64,000 bases of DNA. Origin: Microbacterium oxydans. Lineage in GTDB: Bacteria; Actinomycetota; Actinomycetes; Actinomycetales; Microbacteriaceae. The position numbers and the translations under genes were made by a program. The stretch is from positions 62,001-126,000 of the forward strand of contig NZ_FMIR01000019.1 of NCBI RefSeq assembly GCF_900095745.1. Direction: 5' to 3'. Shown piece by piece: positions 60,068 to 64,000 of the stretch (position 1 is its first letter; the number at the start of each line of letters is the position of its first letter). The notes under the pieces were generated by a model that saw only the letters and a program-made list of their open reading frames with translations, had not been told where the DNA came from and made no database searches.

Positions 60068-60793
60068 TCACTCCGCGGCGGTTCGCGTCGATCGCACGGG
60101 CCAGCTGCCGTCGATCGACTCCTCCGGATCGAGTCGGCCGATGCTCACGAAGTACTCCGTGAGGCTGGCCGCCTGCGAACGTGCCCACCCGATCTGACTC
60201 GTGTGCAGCTCTGCCGAGGTGGCGGGGAGGGCGAAGCGACGAGCGAGGGCTTGCGCCACGCGACCGGCGGCGATCGCATCCGCAGATGCCTCATGCGCAC
60301 CTTCGAGCACGACCGCGTAATGGGCTGCGACCACTTCGAGTGTGCGTCGCCCACGGCGGTATCGGTCGTATGCCTTGTCGATCACGAGAGGATCGATGAC
60401 GGGGGAGGGGTCGGTCAGAGGGACGATTCCATGCCGGGCGGCCTCGTGCGCGAGCAGCGAGAAGTCGTATGCGGCGTTGTAGGCGACCACCGGCACGTTC
60501 TGCTCCAGCAGCGACCGCAGGGCCGCGGTGACCTCTGTGACGACTTCGGGCGACGGCCGTCCCTCCGCCCGAGCGTGTTCCGTGGTGATGCCGTGCACCG
60601 CAGTCGCACCCTCCGGAATCGGGACTCCTGGATCGGCGAGCCAAGTGCGGGCCGCGATCTGGCGACCTGCGGCATCGAGGACGCCGACGTACGCGGTGAC
60701 CACGCGATCCGACTCGACATCGACGCCGGTCGTCTCCAGATCGAACACTCCGACACGGGTGAGCCACGCAGGAAGCGGGGGACCGGATGGCAT
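60068..60793 (-). CDS. DnaQ-like 3'-5' exonuclease (DEDDh)
   Basis: The 241-residue product has GVFDLETTGVD with the first Asp-x-Glu. It continues with VVAYNAAYDFSLLAHEA (Asp) and EGAHEASADAIAAGRV (His and last Asp), a complete DEDDh set. It may proofread for a polymerase or trim RNA; there is no polymerase domain here. The last 70 residues are poorly conserved. TAGCGT (plus-strand 60800-60805) ends 6 nt before the ATG, a leaderless start. Confidence 0.9.
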   Translation of the reverse strand: MPSGPPLPAWLTRVGVFDLETTGVDVESDRVVTAYVGVLDAAGRQIAARTWLADPGVPIPEGATAVHGITTEHARAEGRPSPEVVTEVTAALRSLLEQNVPVVAYNAAYDFSLLAHEAARHGIVPLTDPSPVIDPLVIDKAYDRYRRGRRTLEVVAAHYAVVLEGAHEASADAIAAGRVAQALARRFALPATSAELHTSQIGWARSQAASLTEYFVSIGRLDPEESIDGSWPVRSTRTAAE

Positions 60794-60859
60794 GCCTTCA
60801 CGCTATGCGCGGCCGCAGACATCCAGGAGAAGGCGCACGGCGACTCGTAGACTCGGAGC

Positions 60860-61759
60860 ATGACCGTGCCTTCCCCCTATGCGGACCGCCTTCGTCGACT
60901 CCCCGTGCAGCGCCACGAGGTCGAGGTGCGTGGAGCGACAACGGCGTACTGGGTCTACGGGCCGGAGAACGCGGAGACGACGGTAATCGCGGTGCACGGT
61001 TTCCGGGGTGATCATCACGGGCTCGAACCTGTGCTGGCGTACCTCCCCGAGGTGCGTGTGGTTGCGCCTGATCTTCCCGGGTTCGGCGAGTCGGCGCCCC
61101 TGCCCGGGCGCAGGCACGACCTCGACGAGTACGCCGGCTGGCTCGCCGACTTCGCAGCGGCAGTCGCTCCCGGCGCCGTTATCCTGGGCCACTCCTTCGG
61201 ATCGATCGTGACCGCAGCGGCAGTCTCCCGAGGGCTGCGGACTCCGCGCCTGATCCTGCTGAACCCGATCGGGGCGCCGGCGCTGGAAGGGCCGAAGGGC
61301 CTCATGACCCGCTTGGCCGTCTTCTACTACGCTCTCGGCGCCCGCCTTCCGGAGAGACTCGGCACGGCGCTGCTGCGCAACCGCATCATCGTCCGCGTGA
61401 TGAGCGTCACGATGGCAAAGACCAGGGATCCCGCGCTCCGTCGTTTCATCCACGACCAGCACGACACATACTTCTCTCGGTTCTCGGACCGGGATGTGCT
61501 CCGAGACGCCTTCGTCGCGAGTGTCTCGCACGACGTCCGCGAATTCGCTCGCGAGATCGATGTTCCGACCCTGCTCGTCGCGGCAGAGCGTGACGACATC
61601 ACTCCGATCGAGGCAGAACGGAAGCTGGCGGCCCTGATCCCCGACGCGACACTCGTGGAGATCGCCGACGTGGGGCACCTCATCCACTACGAGACGCCGG
61701 CCGAGGCGGCGGGAGCCGTTCGTCGGTTCCTCAGGATTCCCGTCGGGCGAGGCCGATAA
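60860..61759 (+). CDS. Alpha/beta hydrolase
   Basis: The 299-residue protein has an alpha/beta-hydrolase fold. The oxyanion segment is VHGFRGDHHG, the nucleophile elbow is LGHSFGSIV near residue 113, the acid is in AAERDDITP, and the final His is in DVGHLIHYETP. The substrate is unknown; epoxide- or ester-hydrolase groups are the closest look. TAGACT at 60848-60853 ends 6 nt before the ATG. Its 3' end overlaps the convergent Lrp gene by 29 nt. Confidence 0.88.
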   Translation: MTVPSPYADRLRRLPVQRHEVEVRGATTAYWVYGPENAETTVIAVHGFRGDHHGLEPVLAYLPEVRVVAPDLPGFGESAPLPGRRHDLDEYAGWLADFAAAVAPGAVILGHSFGSIVTAAAVSRGLRTPRLILLNPIGAPALEGPKGLMTRLAVFYYALGARLPERLGTALLRNRIIVRVMSVTMAKTRDPALRRFIHDQHDTYFSRFSDRDVLRDAFVASVSHDVREFAREIDVPTLLVAAERDDITPIEAERKLAALIPDATLVEIADVGHLIHYETPAEAAGAVRRFLRIPVGRGR

Positions 61760-62204
61760 GACCGGCGACCCGGAACGGGATGACCTCGCCCATCGCGAGT
61801 GAAGTCTCCGTGCGCTCGACGCCTTCGATCGAGAGGATGCGGGCGTCGGTGTCGAAGAGATGTCGAGCGTCTCGGCACGCGACCCGGGCGAGCAGGTCGA
61901 TCGAGCCGCTCAGACCGTGCGCCTGCACGACTTCGGGGATCCGCGCGAGTTCATTGATGATGCGGGGCAGTTCGGTCTGCCGGACGCCGATGCTCACGAA
62001 CGCCTGCAGGGGGAAGCCCAGCACGTCCGGAGAGAAGGACCGCTCGTAGGAGAGGAAGATCCCGCTCTGCTCGAGGCGCGCCATCCGCGCCTGGATCGTG
62101 TTGCGGGAGAGCCCGAGATTCTCCGCCAGCGCGACGATGGTGATCCTCGGATCGTCGGCGAGGGCAGCGAGAAGCTCGAGATCGATGCGGTCCAGTCCTG
62201 GCAT
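61731..62204 (-). CDS. Lrp/AsnC-family regulator, probable BkdR
   Basis: The 157-residue protein has an N-terminal helix-turn-helix (IDLELLAALADDPRITIVALAENLGLSRNTIQARM) and a C-terminal ligand-binding RAM domain (AFVSIGVRQTELPRIINELA). It is divergent from branched-chain 2-oxoacid dehydrogenase genes. The Lrp-type BkdR regulators control such operons, so I infer that role. TAGGGT lies 8 nt before the ATG. A 17-bp palindrome 36 nt upstream of its start lies between the two genes. Confidence 0.9.
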   Translation of the reverse strand: MPGLDRIDLELLAALADDPRITIVALAENLGLSRNTIQARMARLEQSGIFLSYERSFSPDVLGFPLQAFVSIGVRQTELPRIINELARIPEVVQAHGLSGSIDLLARVACRDARHLFDTDARILSIEGVERTETSLAMGEVIPFRVAGLIGLARRES

Positions 62205-62239
62205 AGTGCCAAACCCTAGCAGTCGCAGTTCCCATCAAA

Positions 62240-62300
62240 TTGAGCAACATGCTCAAGCGTCGCGAGAATGCTTGAGCGAGGTGTTCAGCAGACGTACTCT
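62240..62300 (+). promoter_or_regulatory. bkd promoter with Lrp-type operator
   Basis: TTGAGCA-ACA-TGCTCAA (62240-62256) is a perfect 17-bp palindrome. A second TTGAGC at 62272-62277 serves as -35, with a 17-nt spacer to TACTCT (62295-62300) as -10, which ends 6 nt before ATG 62307. The TTGAGC half-sites are 32 bp apart, three helical turns, which suits multimeric Lrp binding. Confidence 0.75.
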
Positions 62301-62306
62301 CAGAGC

Positions 62307-63488
62307 ATGTCGGTGATGACGCCGGCATCAGCGTGCGGAGCCTCACGAGGGCCGCCGACGAGGAGGACGACGATGTCACCGCAGATCACCCCCATCGCAG
62401 ACACCGCCCAGGATCTCGAGCTCTCAGAGCGCATCCTGGACCCGGACGGTCACCGGGTCTCGAACCCTCGGCTGGATCCGTTCGTCGCCGACGTCGATGC
62501 TGCGCAGCTGCGATCCCTGCTGAGGGACATGGTCATCCTCCGTCGCATCGACGCCGAGGGCGTCGCGCTTCAGCGGCAGGGCCAGCTGGGTCTCTGGGCT
62601 CCGTGTCAGGGACAAGAGGCGACGCAGATCGGAACCGCCCGGGCACTCGCCCCTGAGGACTACGTGTTCCCCAGCTACCGGGAGACCGGAGTCATCTACG
62701 CCCGTGGCGCCCAACCGGGTGACTATGTGCGCATGTGGCGTGGAGAAGAGGGCGCCGCGTACGACCCCGCAGCTCTGGGGGTCGCGCCTCTGCAGATCAT
62801 CATCGGCGCACAGACCCTGCACGCGGTGGGCTACGCCCTGGGCATCCAACGCGACGGTGCCGACGAGGTGGCGGTGACGTACTTCGGCGACGGAGCGACG
62901 AGCCAGGGCGACGTCAACGAGGCGATGATCTTCGCGGCGTCGTACCAGGCGCCGGTGGTCTTCGTGTGCCAGAACAACCATTGGGCGATCTCCGAGCCGG
63001 TCGCCGTGCAGTCGCAGTACCCGATCGCGGGGCGCGCTCCGGGATTTGGGATTCCGAGTCTCCGGGTCGATGGCAACGACGTGCTCGCGTGCATGGCCGC
63101 CATGCGCTGGGCGTTGCAGCATGCGCGCTCAGGAAAGGGCCCGGCGTACATCGAAGCCGTGACCTATCGCATGGGGCCGCACACCACGGCCGACGATCCG
63201 ACGCGCTATCGCGACGCGGAGGAGCTCGAGTCCTGGCGACGACGCGATCCGATCGCGCGGCTCGAGGCGCACCTCCGGGCCGGCGGCGAGCTCACAGACG
63301 AGCATGAGGCCGAAACTCAGGCCGCTGCCGACGTCGTCGCCAAGGAGATGCGGGCAGCATGCCTCGGAATGGTCACGCGTCCGCCGCTCGCCGTCTTCGA
63401 CGGCGTCTACGCCGAGCCCCACACCGGCCTCGAGCGTCAGCGCAGCGAGTATGCCGCGTACCTGGCTTCCTTCGAGAGCGAGGCGTGA
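62307..63488 (+). CDS. Branched-chain/pyruvate dehydrogenase E1 alpha subunit
   Basis: The 393-residue protein has the TPP-binding motif GDGATSQGDVNEAM near residue 200 with NNHWAIS. It also has an N-terminal LWAPCQGQEATQIG segment typical of the 2-oxoisovalerate dehydrogenase E1 alpha. It starts a 2-oxoacid decarboxylase that with E1 beta, E2 and E3 makes acyl-CoA from branched-chain keto acids. Pyruvate as substrate cannot be excluded. ATG 62307 is chosen because TACTCT ends 6 nt before it; a later ATG at 62373 could be a second start. Confidence 0.92.
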   Translation: MSVMTPASACGASRGPPTRRTTMSPQITPIADTAQDLELSERILDPDGHRVSNPRLDPFVADVDAAQLRSLLRDMVILRRIDAEGVALQRQGQLGLWAPCQGQEATQIGTARALAPEDYVFPSYRETGVIYARGAQPGDYVRMWRGEEGAAYDPAALGVAPLQIIIGAQTLHAVGYALGIQRDGADEVAVTYFGDGATSQGDVNEAMIFAASYQAPVVFVCQNNHWAISEPVAVQSQYPIAGRAPGFGIPSLRVDGNDVLACMAAMRWALQHARSGKGPAYIEAVTYRMGPHTTADDPTRYRDAEELESWRRRDPIARLEAHLRAGGELTDEHEAETQAAADVVAKEMRAACLGMVTRPPLAVFDGVYAEPHTGLERQRSEYAAYLASFESEA

Positions 63489-63490
63489 AC

Positions 63491-64000
63491 ATGACGGAGC
63501 TCACCCTCGGAAAGGCGCTCGGTGCCGGCCTGCGGCAGGCGATGCGCGACGATGACAAGGTCGTGCTCCTGGGCGAGGACATCGGCAAGCTCGGCGGTGT
63601 ATTCCGCATCACGGACGGGCTTCTCGACGAGTTCGGAGCAGCCAGAGTGATCGACACGCCGCTCGCCGAGTCCGGCATCGTCGGCACGGCCGTGGGCCTC
63701 GCCTTCCGCGGGTATCGTCCGGTCGTCGAGATCCAGTTCGACGGTTTCGTCTACCCCGCCTTCGACCAGATCGTCGCCCAGGTGGCCAAGCTGCACTATC
63801 GCACGCAGGGGCGTGTGAAGATGCCGATCACGATTCGAATCCCCTGGGCGGGAGGAATCGGCGCAGCCGAGCATCACTCCGAGTCTCCGGAGGCGTACTT
63901 CGTGCATACCGCGGGCATACGGGTGATCGCGGTGTCGAACCCGGAAGACGCGTACCGGAGCCTGCGCCAGGCGATCGCATCCGATGATCCCGTGGTCTTC
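63491..64000 (+). CDS. Branched-chain/pyruvate dehydrogenase E1 beta subunit, 5' part
   Basis: The first 170 codons of E1 beta are in the window, and the gene continues beyond it. The sequence shows GEDIGKLGGVFRIT, the DTPLAESGIVGTAVG glutamate segment that activates TPP, and EIQFDGFVYPAFDQIV. It pairs with E1 alpha to form the heterotetramer. It starts 2 nt after the E1 alpha stop, so the two are cotranslated or nearly so. E2 is expected next. Confidence 0.94.
   Translation, partial: MTELTLGKALGAGLRQAMRDDDKVVLLGEDIGKLGGVFRITDGLLDEFGAARVIDTPLAESGIVGTAVGLAFRGYRPVVEIQFDGFVYPAFDQIVAQVAKLHYRTQGRVKMPITIRIPWAGGIGAAEHHSESPEAYFVHTAGIRVIAVSNPEDAYRSLRQAIASDDPVVF

Overview
The window is a high-GC chromosomal segment from an actinobacterium, most likely a member of the Microbacteriaceae such as Microbacterium. 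This rests on the gene order comM-dprA-xerC-M23-rpsB-tsf-pyrH-frr-cdsA, the glgX-glgE-glgB block, a GatCAB operon, small Microbacteriaceae-type proteins (DUF7882-like, DUF6458-like), the strong GC3 bias and many leaderless start sites. It reads as conserved core chromosome: I see no prophage, insertion sequence, CRISPR array or rRNA operon.

Layout. 1-2639: competence and recombination genes (comM 3' end, dprA, xerC). 2695-3219: a divergent, degenerate LytM protein. 3526-8508: translation and envelope genes (rpsB, tsf, pyrH, frr, cdsA, a DivIVA-repeat protein). 8556-14392: a secreted transglycosylase, a small zinc-binding protein, two membrane proteins, an alpha/beta hydrolase and a thioredoxin-TPR co-chaperone. 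14421-20832 (minus): the alpha-glucan operon glgX-glgE-glgB. 20933-26051: cysteine desulfurase, mnmA, ligA and a small membrane protein. 26075-29667 (minus): a DEAD-box helicase and an acyl-CoA synthetase. 29735-35286: gatCAB, dinB, a GerW-like protein and a P-loop kinase. 35292-37926 (minus): DUF2017, clpS, a metallopeptidase, a LysE exporter, tRNA-His and orn. 38014-43813: tRNA-Arg, ssb, a lipoprotein, ettA and two thioesterases. 43860-49758 (minus): an MscS channel, truncated haemoglobin and flavoprotein operon, then pepN. 49936-54820: coproporphyrin ferrochelatase, rpiB, nei, a PaiB-like protein and an amidohydrolase. 54902-58875: dps, gamma carbonic anhydrase, a CAU tRNA, an Fe-S-type regulator divergent from flavohaemoglobin, and two small DUF proteins. 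59045-64000: an AraC regulator, an exonuclease, a hydrolase, an Lrp-type regulator and the start of a branched-chain 2-oxoacid dehydrogenase operon.

Two features run through the whole window. First, at least 21 genes carry a -10 hexamer (TANNNT or a relaxed form) ending exactly 6 nt before the start codon, which predicts leaderless mRNAs; this spacing also helps choose several start codons. Second, genes inside operons usually overlap by 4 nt (ATGA or GTGA), which predicts translational coupling. The most interesting local system is the divergent pair at 56156-58137: a SufR-like regulator with three C-terminal cysteines, a flavohaemoglobin gene, and a 31-bp near-perfect palindrome between them.
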